Translations under genes and position numbers: made by a program
The notes under the pieces: generated by a model
Database searches by the model: none
Seen by the model: the letters and a program-made list of their open reading frames with translations, nothing else
What the model was told of the DNA's origin: nothing
Assembly (NCBI GenBank): GCA_024642205.1
Contig: JAHEBQ010000011.1
Coordinates: forward strand, 1-64,000
DNA length: 64,000 nucleotides
Source of the DNA: Planctomycetaceae bacterium
Lineage (GTDB): Bacteria; Planctomycetota; Planctomycetia; Pirellulales; Pirellulaceae
Reading direction: 5' to 3'
Part shown: piece by piece, positions 9,677 through 18,721 of the stretch
How the letters are laid out: every line of letters starts with the position of its first letter
How positions within the stretch are numbered: the stretch's first letter is position 1

Positions 9677-10528
9677 CTATTCAAACCAGCCAAATCGAAC
9701 GATCGACCACACCGCCTCCCATCCATGATGCCAGCGAATTTTCTTGCCTTCGGCATAAGTCCGCCCGCAATAGCTGATCGGGATTTCGTGGACCCGGACC
9801 TTCTCCCGCGCGACTCGAGCCGTGATTTCCGGTTCAATTGCGAAACCTGGGCTGATCAGTTTCGGCGTAATTGTATCGATGACTTCGCGGGTAAACGCTT
9901 TGTAACCCGTTTCAATATCCGTGAGTTTCAAATTCGTAAACATATTCGAAAGCGTTGTCAGGAACCGGTTGCCGACGTAATTCCAGAAGTAACCCGCTTT
10001 CCGCCCGGTCATTTGGGTATTAACCAAATAACGACTTCCATAAACGACGTCCGCTTGATGTTCGATGATCGGCCGAATCAACCGGGGGATCTCGTTGGGG
10101 TCGTATTCCAGATCCGCATCTTGAACGACGACGATATCGCCGGTGGCCAATGTGAATCCCGTTTTGAGCGCGGTGCCTTTGCCGAGATTGGATGCATGTG
10201 TTTCCACTCGAAACCGGCGATTGTATTCAGCGCCATGATTTTCGTTAAATGCCGCGGCCAGCAATTGGGCGATTGCAGCAGAACGATCGGTACTGCCGTC
10301 GTCGACCAGGATGATTTCTTTTGCGATGGGAATCGCGGCGACCTTGTCGACCACCGTCTTGAGAGTCCGCTGTTCATTAAAAAACGGAATGACAATGGAA
10401 ACCACGATCTCTTCCGGGATCACGTAAAATCCTAATGGACAACGGGCTGATTCGCCGAGCGAGGACGTGTGGTATTCGTACCAGGTTTGGGTCCAGGGCG
10501 TCAGGGAGTTGTCGTGAGAAGACGTCAT
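9677..10528 (-). CDS. Glycosyltransferase family 2, polyprenyl-phosphate sugar transferase-like
   Basis: A GT-A fold enzyme of about 283 residues. It shows VSIVIPFFNE at the start of the nucleotide-sugar domain, LVDDGSTD, the QDADLEYDP metal-binding DxD-like segment, VYGSRYL, and the ETGYKAF motif typical of dolichyl/polyprenyl-phosphate mannosyl- or glucosyltransferases of the DPM1 type. It has no obvious C-terminal membrane helices, so it resembles the soluble catalytic form. It probably transfers a sugar from a nucleotide donor to a lipid carrier for cell-surface glycans. The exact start is uncertain: an upstream Met at 10576 and this one at 10528 both fit. It is transcribed away from the metallo-beta-lactamase gene. 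Confidence 0.85.
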   Translation of the reverse strand: MTSSHDNSLTPWTQTWYEYHTSSLGESARCPLGFYVIPEEIVVSIVIPFFNEQRTLKTVVDKVAAIPIAKEIILVDDGSTDRSAAIAQLLAAAFNENHGAEYNRRFRVETHASNLGKGTALKTGFTLATGDIVVVQDADLEYDPNEIPRLIRPIIEHQADVVYGSRYLVNTQMTGRKAGYFWNYVGNRFLTTLSNMFTNLKLTDIETGYKAFTREVIDTITPKLISPGFAIEPEITARVAREKVRVHEIPISYCGRTYAEGKKIRWHHGWEAVWSIVRFGWFE

Positions 10529-10700
10529 TTTCTTGGCTGGACAGGACAAAAAGCAAGTACCCGATGCGTGGTTCATTATGGTTGGGAATTCGTGCTGTGA
10601 ACCTCAATATCGAATGAAGAACCTGGATTTTCGAGCGAGGATCGTGGTTTCCCGAACGGTCATCTGGTCAAAACCCGGGCTGGGCATAAAATTGCGGGCT

Positions 10701-11468
10701 ATGAAAGTCGTCTCGCTGCAATCAGGAAGTAACGGCAACTGCTTTTTCGTCGAATCCGGCGCGGTTCGCCTGTTGTTTGATGCTGGAATCAGCGGAAAAC
10801 AGGCAGAAGAGCGATTGGCCCGTCACGGTCGAGACATTCGCAGCGTCGACGGGCTGTTCATCTCCCACGATCACAGCGACCACACTCGATCGGTGGGTGT
10901 TTTTCAGCGCAAATTTGGCATGCCCGTGTACATCACTCGTCCGACGCTGACGGCGGTTCAACGCTATCAGAAGATTGGCAAGCTCGAACGGGTCCGAATA
11001 TTCACCGCCGGCAGCTCACAGTCATTTGGCGACGTAACGGTTCACTCGGTTCCAACGCCCCACGACAGCGTCGATGGAGTCGCTTTTGTCGTCGAAGACA
11101 AACAGCACCGGGTGGGAATTCTGACCGATCTGGGTCATGCGTTCGACGGACTTCGAGAGGTTTTGCGGTCGCTCGATGCGGTGGTCATTGAAAGCAACTA
11201 CGATACCGAGATGCTCCAGACGGGCCCTTACCCGGAACATCTGAAGCGACGAATCAGCGGCGCGGGCGGACATCTTTCCAATGAGGACGCAGCGATGCTG
11301 TTGCAGCAAACCCGGTCGGAGCGGCTCAAGTGGGCTTGTCTCTGTCATTTGTCGGAAGAGAACAACGAGCCTGAACGGGCTCGCGCGACACATCAACGGA
11401 TTCTGGGTGAGGACTTTCCTTTGCATATCGCCAGTCGTTATGACGTCAGTGAGATTTTCGAGCTGTAG
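10701..11468 (+). CDS. Metallo-beta-lactamase-fold hydrolase, YycJ/WalJ-like
   Basis: A 255-residue MBL-fold protein. The N-terminus MKVVSLQSGSNGN is the family signature of YycJ/WalJ-like enzymes, and SHDHSDHTRS is the HxHxDH zinc-binding motif; GILTDLGHA and the later AMLLQQTRS/LCHLSEENN segments continue the family pattern. Relatives are possible nucleases linked to DNA repair or cell-wall control, but the activity here is not shown. The start is moved from the track start to Met 10701 because the family begins exactly there. It is divergent from the glycosyltransferase gene. Confidence 0.87.
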   Translation: MKVVSLQSGSNGNCFFVESGAVRLLFDAGISGKQAEERLARHGRDIRSVDGLFISHDHSDHTRSVGVFQRKFGMPVYITRPTLTAVQRYQKIGKLERVRIFTAGSSQSFGDVTVHSVPTPHDSVDGVAFVVEDKQHRVGILTDLGHAFDGLREVLRSLDAVVIESNYDTEMLQTGPYPEHLKRRISGAGGHLSNEDAAMLLQQTRSERLKWACLCHLSEENNEPERARATHQRILGEDFPLHIASRYDVSEIFEL

Positions 11469-11897
11469 CACGTTGCCCAGTCTGAATTTCACGCACTGGC
11501 GGATCGCCTGGGTCACCTGACGGCTGGTTTCGTAGGCTGTTCGCATCAGGTGGACCGTCGTGCAAAGGCCCGTATCCATGCCCAAGACTGGATTTCCCTG
11601 TCTCTGAAAGCGTTTCCATCGCCGCTGGATGGATTCGTACCGTGTGTTGCGATCCACTACGGCGCGACCGGGCAGTTTTTTGGTATCTGTCGTTTCGTCA
11701 AATTGACGGTTAGAAACAAACGGGTTGCCTGACCTTCTGAAAGCCGATCCAGATTGCCTTGATAACGAATCGACAGGATACTCAAAATCGGAAAATGACT
11801 CCCCGGAAGTTTCAGCAAGTGAATTGCCTGACGGGCTGATTCGTTCCGTCTTCAACCTTCACCCGTCCGGCGACTTTCCATCCTGGCAGCAGCATCG
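11469..11897. other. Gene-free interval
   Basis: About 430 bases between the MBL-fold gene and the convergent oxidoreductase gene. Open frames here are short and unrecognisable, and I see no clear hairpin, RNA gene or promoter. Confidence 0.4.
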
Positions 11898-13091
11898 TTA
11901 TTCTCCAATCACGCGCTGACTGATTTGGCCGGACGTTTTATTCCGAACGATGACCTTCAGGCAGCCGTCGGGCATTCGTTCCTGCTTCACGAGATAGTGG
12001 TCCTGATCAAATTCGCGTCGCACCGAAATGCTTTCGACGTTTTCTCGACCGCGCCAAATGGGCAACGAAATTGGTTCCCAACGTTTTGACAGTACCGATT
12101 GATAAGCCGCGTCCATGATCGCGTTGACCACATAACCATCGTAAAACGTCTCGGCCGGAGACTCGCCCCGCTCCAGAGCGCCAAGCACGTCGGCGAACAT
12201 ATCGACGTATCCCAGCGCACCCGGCTCGTCGCCGACCGGGAATAGCCAGCCCTTTGACGTTTCGGCTTTCTCGGCAACGTAGTCTGAATCGCCATTGGCA
12301 GAGAACATCTCCATTCCCGTTCTCAGCCAGTGGTTCAGCCAAATCGTTCCTTCGGTCCCTGCTACTTCGTCCCGTAGATCCATCCCCCCTCGAAAGGCCC
12401 AACTGACTTCGAATTGTCCAATCGCCCCGTTTTCGTAACGGACCATTCCGATCGCGTGGTCTTCCGTTTCAATGGGATGGACCTGGGTATCGGCCCAACA
12501 AACGACCTCGACCGGCCGAATATCTTTGCCGATAAAGTTGCGCGCGATCTCGATACAGTGACAGCCCATGTCAATGATTGCGCCACCGCCGGACATTTCC
12601 TTGTCCCAAAACCAGTCGCTGTGCGGACCAGGGTGAGTTTCGCGGGAACGTACCCAGGTCACATCACCGATGGCACCATGTCGAACGGAACGAAGTGCCT
12701 TGAGTGTTTTCGGCGTGTAGACCAGGTCTTCGAGGTAACCGGCGAAGACTCCTGCCGATTCAACGGCCTCCAGCATTTCACAGGCTTCTTCGGCCGTCCG
12801 TCCCAGCGGTTTGGTGCACAGAACAGGCTTGCCGGCGCTGACTGCCGCGAGCACTGCTTGCTTGTGCAGATGATTGGGCAGTGCCACGATTACAACGTCA
12901 ACGTCGTCACGCTGGATCGCTGCATCCATGTCGGTAGTGGCATCCGGGATGTTCCACTGGCTGGCAAATTTTTCGGCCGAGTTCTGCGTTCGGGAATACA
13001 CGACCGTGACCTGATCCCGGCTCCGTTTTCCCTGTAACGACATCGTGTAGAACATTCCGATCAAGCCGGAACCCAGCATACAGATTCGCAT
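11898..13091 (-). CDS. Gfo/Idh/MocA-family NAD(P)-dependent oxidoreductase
   Basis: A 397-residue protein with an N-terminal Rossmann fold (GSGLIGMFY, near residue 8), a [12 protein letters not shown] segment, and a [11 protein letters not shown] stretch in which the usual EKP catalytic lysine motif reads TKP. The C-terminal half ([15 protein letters not shown] and beyond) is the alpha/beta substrate domain. Such enzymes oxidise or reduce sugars, inositols and sugar acids; planctomycetes carry many. No signal peptide or Tat motif is seen, so it should be cytoplasmic. It lies downstream of the PhyH-type dioxygenase gene on the same strand with a 206-base gap; the pair may act on a related small molecule, but that is inference. 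Confidence 0.9.
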   Translation of the reverse strand: MRICMLGSGLIGMFYTMSLQGKRSRDQVTVVYSRTQNSAEKFASQWNIPDATTDMDAAIQRDDVDVVIVALPNHLHKQAVLAAVSAGKPVLCTKPLGRTAEEACEMLEAVESAGVFAGYLEDLVYTPKTLKALRSVRHGAIGDVTWVRSRETHPGPHSDWFWDKEMSGGGAIIDMGCHCIEIARNFIGKDIRPVEVVCWADTQVHPIETEDHAIGMVRYENGAIGQFEVSWAFRGGMDLRDEVAGTEGTIWLNHWLRTGMEMFSANGDSDYVAEKAETSKGWLFPVGDEPGALGYVDMFADVLGALERGESPAETFYDGYVVNAIMDAAYQSVLSKRWEPISLPIWRGRENVESISVRREFDQDHYLVKQERMPDGCLKVIVRNKTSGQISQRVIGE

Positions 13092-13297
13092 TCGTTTCTC
13101 CGGAATAAATTGTCAACGCTCAAAGATTTTCGACTACGGCAAGTCGCAAGCGTCAGCTTCAGGCCGGAATCGCCAGCAAAACTTTCAGACTCGTAAAGCG
13201 GTCCCGGCCCGGACACGCATGGATTCGGCCTGGCGGGCAAGAATTGAGGTTGATCGGGAATACTGGTTGACCACTCGTCCGAGCTAGTGACAGCGAT

Positions 13298-14071
13298 TTA
13301 CAATGGACTGCACTTTTTCATATGTTCCCCAACGCGTTCATCATCCCAAATTTCCAGGGGGTAGTAACTGGGATGTTTGCTTTCAAAGTACGGGTCGTTG
13401 TGCCGCGTGTTGTAACAACAAATCAGTGACCAGCGGGGAAATTCACTTTTGTTTTGATCCGACCGATGTAGCGTATTTCCATGGAAAAAAATTGCGTCGC
13501 CTGGCTCCAGCTCACAGTACACCAGCTCCATCCGGGCAAGCGCCGCGTCGACTCGTTCAAGATCGGCGCCGGTTTGATCGCCCGTTTTGCCGTGTTCAAT
13601 TCTGCCCATCTTGTGTGAACCACGGATTACCTGAAGACAACCATTTTCTCGTGTCGCTCGGTCAATTGCGATCAGACAGCTTCCCATGTCCGGAAACAGA
13701 CATCCGTTGTTGTACCAGTAACCGTAGTCCTGATGCCATTCCCAAGCGCCGCCGACACGCGGTTCCTTGAGCATCATCTTGTGGTGGTAATGATAGACTT
13801 CGTCTCCCAGCAAAGCCTGCATGTTTCCGGCAACTCTCCTGCATCGGACGATTGCTTCATAAGGAGACTCGGTCAAGTCGTTTCGAACAGCCAATCGACT
13901 CTCACCGCCCAGCGAGTCCTTGCGTGCATAGGAATCATGCAGGATCGCCTGATCTGATTTTGCCACGGCCAACAACAACGCCGCCTCATCGACGGACAAC
14001 AACTGAGGCACAATCAGGTAGCCATCAATTGCGAATTGCTGAAGGTGTTCTTCTTCGACCGAGAACGCCAT
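13298..14071 (-). CDS. Phytanoyl-CoA dioxygenase (PhyH) family protein
   Basis: A 257-residue Fe(II)/2-oxoglutarate oxygenase. The core shows HHKMMLKEP, then WEWHQDYGYW containing the HxD iron ligands, and later AIFFHGNTLHRS with the distal histidine and an Arg-type 2-oxoglutarate contact near SEFPRWSL. Bacterial members hydroxylate diverse small molecules. The start is set at MAFSVEEE: the complementary strand carries AAAGGA six bases before that ATG, and those bases would be coding if the longer start were used. It is followed on the same strand by a Gfo/Idh/MocA oxidoreductase. Confidence 0.87.
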   Translation of the reverse strand: MAFSVEEEHLQQFAIDGYLIVPQLLSVDEAALLLAVAKSDQAILHDSYARKDSLGGESRLAVRNDLTESPYEAIVRCRRVAGNMQALLGDEVYHYHHKMMLKEPRVGGAWEWHQDYGYWYNNGCLFPDMGSCLIAIDRATRENGCLQVIRGSHKMGRIEHGKTGDQTGADLERVDAALARMELVYCELEPGDAIFFHGNTLHRSDQNKSEFPRWSLICCYNTRHNDPYFESKHPSYYPLEIWDDERVGEHMKKCSPL

Positions 14072-14132
14072 TTTTCGTCCTTTCATGTTTTGCTGCCAGT
14101 AACCGGTCCCGGCGGTTGATTGTACTGCGAAA

Positions 14133-15581
14133 CTAGATCAAACCGAAATACTCGTGAATGAACTGCTTTCGATCTCCTTCGTGCTGGACATATTGCAACA
14201 TTGCCAGGAGTTTCGTTTGATCCCGTTTGAGCTTGGCCGCAAGGTTGGCGGCGTCCCTGAGTTGTCCCGGCAGCGGACCAATGACGGTCAAATTCGATGG
14301 CTGGTTTGCACCGGTGATAACGCCCCAGCGATCCATCATCGAAAGAGCCGTTTCCAGCCTGCGGTCGTGTTTTTCCCTGTGATGCAGCCGTTCTCGCAAC
14401 CACTCCAGTCCGAATGCGTTAATTTGCTCAATTTCGTTCTTCAAGAAATCAAACACTCGCTCGTAGTATTCCGCATCGGGATTGCTCCAATGCAGGAATT
14501 CCATTTGGGTCGCCAAGTCGCGCTGGTCGTACATCAGCAGACACTTGGATGGTTGCCCGTCGCGCCCAGCCCGCCCGATTTCCTGGTAATACGATTCCAA
14601 TGATCCAGGCAGGTCTGCGTGTAGCACGTATCGAATGTCCTCTTTGTCGACTCCCATTCCAAACGCGTTGGTCGCCAGCACCAGATGGCCAGGCTCATTC
14701 ATGAATGACTCCTGCAGTTGGCGGCGGCTGTTGCGAGGCAGGTCTCCATGATAGATCAAATGCGGGATATCATTTTCCCACAGTTGATCACTGAACTCCA
14801 TCAATTTTCGGATCAACGTAAAGTACACGATTCCACTGCCTGGCAACTGCCGTCTCGTTTCGGCAATCAGGTCGTATTTCGCAACATCGTCCCAGACGTG
14901 GGTGACTTCGAGGTTCAGGTTCGGTCGATCGATACCCTCATGAAACAACTCGACGTCTCCTGGATCGAGATTCAGCTGTCGAACGATGTCTGTTTGCACG
15001 TCGGGAGTCGCGGTTGCCGTCAGTGCAATGGTTGTCGGATTGCCCAACGATTCCCGGATTTCACCCACGCGTGTGTAATCTGGTCGAAAGTCGTGGCCCC
15101 ATTCACTGATACAATGGGCTTCGTCGATGGCCAGCAAGACGATCTTGCGTTGACCAATCACATCACGGAAATCTGGCTTACGAAACCGCTCCGGCGTCAC
15201 ATAGACCATATCGAAACCGCCTTGGCCGATCTGCCTGTATCGCAGATCCCGCTCCGAACGTTGCAATGACGAATTGACGAATGTTGCGTTGACTCCTTTG
15301 GCGACAAGCGCATCGACTTGATCTTTCATCAGCGCAATCAACGGAGAAATGACAAGCGTCAACGGCGGCCTGTCGGGTTGCTGCAGGGTGGTGGCGGCCA
15401 GCTGGTTTTGGCGGGAAAGCACGATCGCAGGTATCTGGTAGCAAACGCTTTTTCCCATCCCCGTCGGCATGATCACGAGGCAGTGTCCCCCAGCCAGTAC
15501 TCGCTCAATCACCTCACCCTGGCTTCCTCGGAATTCCTGATGACCGAAGACTTCAAGTAAAATGTCGGCACTAGGATGCAT
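14133..15581 (-). CDS. recQ: Short RecQ-family ATP-dependent DNA helicase without zinc site
   Basis: A 482-residue superfamily 2 helicase. Motifs seen are the Q-motif region (FGHQEFRGSQ), Walker A MPTGMGKS, DEAH in LAIDEAHCISEWGHDFRPD, the SAT-like LTATATP, and motif VI GRAGRDGQPS. The segment where RecQ normally carries the four zinc cysteines is altered: the CRR motif is replaced by DRK just before HEYFGLI, and the protein stops there, so the CG.CDNC part, the winged helix and HRDC are all absent. The track ORF starts far upstream, but RecQ homology begins at MHPSADILLE, which I take as the start. It is divergent from a secreted protein gene. Confidence 0.88.
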   Translation of the reverse strand: MHPSADILLEVFGHQEFRGSQGEVIERVLAGGHCLVIMPTGMGKSVCYQIPAIVLSRQNQLAATTLQQPDRPPLTLVISPLIALMKDQVDALVAKGVNATFVNSSLQRSERDLRYRQIGQGGFDMVYVTPERFRKPDFRDVIGQRKIVLLAIDEAHCISEWGHDFRPDYTRVGEIRESLGNPTTIALTATATPDVQTDIVRQLNLDPGDVELFHEGIDRPNLNLEVTHVWDDVAKYDLIAETRRQLPGSGIVYFTLIRKLMEFSDQLWENDIPHLIYHGDLPRNSRRQLQESFMNEPGHLVLATNAFGMGVDKEDIRYVLHADLPGSLESYYQEIGRAGRDGQPSKCLLMYDQRDLATQMEFLHWSNPDAEYYERVFDFLKNEIEQINAFGLEWLRERLHHREKHDRRLETALSMMDRWGVITGANQPSNLTVIGPLPGQLRDAANLAAKLKRDQTKLLAMLQYVQHEGDRKQFIHEYFGLI

Positions 15582-15773
15582 ATTGGGGACGAAGGCGTAT
15601 AAAAGTGGCGTTTTCAGCTGAAACTCTGATCCGATTGCGGTGTTAAGTATCGTATTGGTTTCTGGTTTCTCTACAATCGGAAACAGGGCCCCGCCTGTTT
15701 TTGAGTCGAAGTTTCTGATTAAGGCGATCCATTGAAATTCGAGAATCCATGCCGTCCGACCGATCGGCTTCTC

Positions 15774-17147
15774 ATGCGGAAGCATGTCATTCTGGCAATG
15801 TTCTTTCTGGGTCTCACTTCGAGTGTGTTGGCCCAGCAGGAAATAGAACTGGCCGATAAATTTACTGGCAAGATTGCCGATCCCGCCCTGCTGAGCGCAC
15901 GCCCTGAGTCGGGAATTGTCCAAGAGCAGGAGTCCTGGAAAAAACTCTGGACTGCCTGGCGCCCGAACGAGCCCATCAAAGACGTCGATTTCAATCATCA
16001 GACCGTGTTGGTTGAAACGGTCCCGGGACCCAATCTGGTTTTTTCCAGCCTTTTGAAACTGGACGGCCAAGGCGATTTGAAATATGAAATTGCCTCGTCG
16101 CGGATCGAAGGTCCGGGATTTGGTTACTTGCTCATGGTTGTTCCAAAAACCGGCATCCGCTCCTTCAATGGAAAAACAATGGATGGAAAACCGGTCGAAA
16201 CCCGTCCGGTCGCCGCGATGGACAAGGCAATTCCAGACTCTCAACCAGGGGTCTCACCTCCCGTGTCGGTGAAACCGGCCCTTGAACCAAACCCAACCGT
16301 TGGGCCACCCGGAGTCGATCTGAAAACCGCTGGCCAGGAGTTCGTCAAAGTCGAAATTGTCGGCCGTGTCCGAGCACAGTTCCAATCGGTCGGCGCGGAA
16401 ACGACCGGGACTCTCGTTGCCGCTGACGGAATCGTTTGGGAGCTTGATCTGCAGCAGGACGAACATCTTTTGAAAGCAGCGAGGTCGCTGGGAGACTCAC
16501 TCGCCCGAATCAACGGCAAACTGGAAATGCAGCGTCAGCGCGGTGGCATCGAGGCCAGGGTTCGTTGGATCGTGCATGTGGAAAGCCTGGAACCGCTGGG
16601 TGTGCCAACCGCATTCCCTCCAGCAGCCTTGCCAACCGAGCGGCCGATTACCCAGCTGCGAAATGCAGAGCCATTGGCAGAAAACCCTCGGCTCTCTCCA
16701 ATCCGAACCGTCCCCGGTGATGCCGGAAAAACCACCCCTCGCCAACCGGACCCATCGACGCCACCACCGGTTCCCGAATCGGGGATGAGAGATGTTCCAA
16801 CCAGTTTTAAGCGACTATCAATCGTCACATCCGATGGGCAAACCCAGTTGATCGACTCTGATGGATCGATTCACTATGAGTCAAAGCCACGAAACCTGAC
16901 GAACGACTGGACCACCGATCCGTCATCCATTGCAAAACTTCATCAATTTGTGGCAGAAACAGCCTGGGATCAGGTACCCAGGAAAACCCGGTCTGAATCC
17001 AATGACCCAAATGAAATCAACTACACGATTTCCATCGAAACATCTCGAGGTGTGACTCGCTTTTTCATCGACCGAACCGCTGTCCCCGATCAACCAACGA
17101 TGAAGCAATTCTTTGAAATTATCGGTGAAATGGCCCGCAACCGATAA
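15774..17147 (+). CDS. Secreted protein of unknown function
   Basis: A 457-residue protein with a signal peptide (MRKHVILAMFFLGLTSSVLAQQ). After it comes a globular region, then a Pro-rich stretch of roughly 60 residues around position 300 (PFPPAALPTERP-like, then PSTPPPVPESG), then a C-terminal domain beginning at SFKRLSIVTSDGQ that looks like a compact beta-rich module. I do not recognise a known family. The start is placed at the signal-peptide Met rather than 42 bases upstream. It is divergent from recQ, with about 190 bases between them. Confidence 0.7.
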   Translation: MRKHVILAMFFLGLTSSVLAQQEIELADKFTGKIADPALLSARPESGIVQEQESWKKLWTAWRPNEPIKDVDFNHQTVLVETVPGPNLVFSSLLKLDGQGDLKYEIASSRIEGPGFGYLLMVVPKTGIRSFNGKTMDGKPVETRPVAAMDKAIPDSQPGVSPPVSVKPALEPNPTVGPPGVDLKTAGQEFVKVEIVGRVRAQFQSVGAETTGTLVAADGIVWELDLQQDEHLLKAARSLGDSLARINGKLEMQRQRGGIEARVRWIVHVESLEPLGVPTAFPPAALPTERPITQLRNAEPLAENPRLSPIRTVPGDAGKTTPRQPDPSTPPPVPESGMRDVPTSFKRLSIVTSDGQTQLIDSDGSIHYESKPRNLTNDWTTDPSSIAKLHQFVAETAWDQVPRKTRSESNDPNEINYTISIETSRGVTRFFIDRTAVPDQPTMKQFFEIIGEMARNR

Positions 17148-17323
17148 CCAAGACGAACCTCAAGCGTGAGAGTTGCCGGCATGCCCAATCAGGGGCAGGA
17201 AGTTATCTAGTCAGCTTCCCTGAACCTCGGGTTTGTGAAACCGGTAATCTGCCTAGAATGACCGCTGGCCGGCAGACTGTCTGGCCTATCGCTATCGTAA
17301 CATAACCAATTTGTGCCAGCGAC

Positions 17324-17331
17324 GAAGGAGG
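17324..17331 (+). promoter_or_regulatory. Strong ribosome binding site deciding the P460-like start
   Basis: GAAGGAGG lies six bases before the ATG at 17337, supporting that start over the in-frame upstream Met. Confidence 0.7.
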
Positions 17332-17336
17332 TCTCG

Positions 17337-17996
17337 ATGTCCCACCAACGGCCTTTGTTCTTGTTCCTAATGATTTCCTTCTGTCTTACCCTTGATTTGT
17401 CGGGCCAGGTCCAAATACCCGGGGATTCAAACATAACCAGCCATCACCGGAAAACGACCAGGTTTGCCAGTCAGTTTTGGACCTACCTGCTTTCCAACAA
17501 TTACAAACACTGGTCACCCAGTCCTGGCGAGACCAGTGATTATTTTGCCAGTCGATTCGAGGACGGGAAGCGTTCTTCCACCGAAAGCCCGCACGGCGTC
17601 TGGTTGAAAACTTACATCAACCGGACCTCGATAAGCAACACGAAGACTTTTTCAAACGGTTCCGTGATCATCCTGGAAAACTATCGCGTTGACAAATCTC
17701 TGCAGTCGATTTCCGTGATGTACCGTACCCCGGGATTCAACCCTGAAGCCAATGACTGGTATTGGATCAATTACGAACCCGACGGATCGGTTTCCGAATC
17801 TGCGGCAGTCATCGGGAATCAACCGATTGCCACCGGCGCAAACGGCGTTCGCCGCACCTTCACTTCGGGGCAACCAATGCCCTCGACTAGACTGATGGGG
17901 CGAGCCAGCTCGTGCATTGAATGCCACCGAAAATCCAGTGGAAACGATTTCGTGTTCTTCAATGATTTGGATGACATTGCATCCGAAACGGAATGA
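17337..17996 (+). CDS. Secreted monohaem protein, cytochrome P460-like
   Basis: A 219-residue exported protein with a signal peptide (residues 1-25) and one c-type haem motif, CIECH, at residues 193-197 near the C-terminus. The body reads like the P460 domain: SPHGVWLKTYIN, a motif near FSNGSVIILENY, and DWYWINYEPDGS. In that family the haem catalyses oxidation of hydroxylamine or serves electron transfer; whether the lysine-haem cross-link of true P460 is present cannot be read from sequence. A strong ribosome binding site precedes the start. It is a single gene with a convergent repressor gene downstream. Confidence 0.75.
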   Translation: MSHQRPLFLFLMISFCLTLDLSGQVQIPGDSNITSHHRKTTRFASQFWTYLLSNNYKHWSPSPGETSDYFASRFEDGKRSSTESPHGVWLKTYINRTSISNTKTFSNGSVIILENYRVDKSLQSISVMYRTPGFNPEANDWYWINYEPDGSVSESAAVIGNQPIATGANGVRRTFTSGQPMPSTRLMGRASSCIECHRKSSGNDFVFFNDLDDIASETE

Positions 17997-18095
17997 ACGT
18001 GTATTCCCTGTCGGAAAGGTCACGGCGCGACCAATTGCTTTCAGACCGAAGGACGAAGAATATTCCGGGAGCACCTGGTGAACTACCTGATTGTC

Positions 18096-18509
18096 TCAGG
18101 CTTGGTTTCGCCGGGGGGCAACCGGTGGCAGGTCCCGCTTGATCTCATCGAGTATCCCACAAAGCGCTTCGACTTCGGTTCCGCTGAGCCGCGCCGACTG
18201 AACAAGGTAAGCCAACATCGGAACGGGATGGCCCTTGAACACCGTATGGAGCAGCTGTCCACTGGCGTAATCAATACACTCCGCTTCGCTGATATTCGCC
18301 CGGTAAAGATACCGGTTTCCTTTTCGTTGAAAATCCAACACGCCTTTCTGAACCAGGCGATGCAACAGCGTCTTGATGGTTCCTGGCGTCCATTCCATTG
18401 ATTCGCTCAACCGGGATATGATCCTTCCCGATGTGATCGGCTCGCCAAGCCAAACTTCCTGCATGACATACCATTCTGCGTCGGAGATATTGGGGCGGTG
18501 TTGAATCAA
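18096..18509 (-). CDS. BlaI/MecI-family transcriptional repressor
   Basis: A winged-helix repressor of 137 residues, close to the usual BlaI length. The family signature is ISDAEWYVMQEVW followed by TPGTIKTLLHRLVQKGVL, the recognition helix, then the wing NRYLYRA, and a C-terminal dimer region. No ATG exists in the first part of the track frame; the TTG at 18509 has GGAG six bases before it and gives the normal family N-terminus, so I choose it. In other bacteria the repressor is cleaved by the membrane peptidase BlaR1; no blaR1-like gene is next to this one. The target genes are unknown. Confidence 0.87.
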   Translation of the reverse strand: MIQHRPNISDAEWYVMQEVWLGEPITSGRIISRLSESMEWTPGTIKTLLHRLVQKGVLDFQRKGNRYLYRANISEAECIDYASGQLLHTVFKGHPVPMLAYLVQSARLSGTEVEALCGILDEIKRDLPPVAPRRNQA

Positions 18510-18645
18510 GTCAAACTCCAGGCTGGAAGCCGCAGAAACAGAAAGACGGCGATCAAACGAACCGTGCGACTGAGACGAGTTGCGAACGATCGATTGTTGA
18601 TTAGAGAAAATGGATCCACGCGTCAATGCGTCATCTCCACGAAAA

Positions 18646-18674
18646 AAAGCCGCACCCTATTTGAGTGCGGCTTT
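18646..18674 (-). terminator. Rho-independent terminator of the DUF11 protein gene
   Basis: AAAGCCGCAC and GTGCGGCTTT form a perfect ten-base stem around a nine-base loop; in the minus direction it is followed by a run of seven T. It lies just after the stop of the DUF11 protein gene and before the BlaI gene. Confidence 0.9.
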
Positions 18675-18721
18675 GCTGGCTTGACGCCTCCCGACAAACG
18701 TCCGGATCCCCCGGTGCAAGC

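Noticed and set aside
12414-13037. 207-residue plus-strand frame opposite the oxidoreductase gene
   Set aside because: Antisense shadow of a well supported gene.
15582-16244. N-terminal extension of the RecQ frame (first 221 codons in the track)
   Set aside because: Runs over the divergent promoter region and the start of the secreted protein gene, with no helicase homology; RecQ homology begins at 15581.
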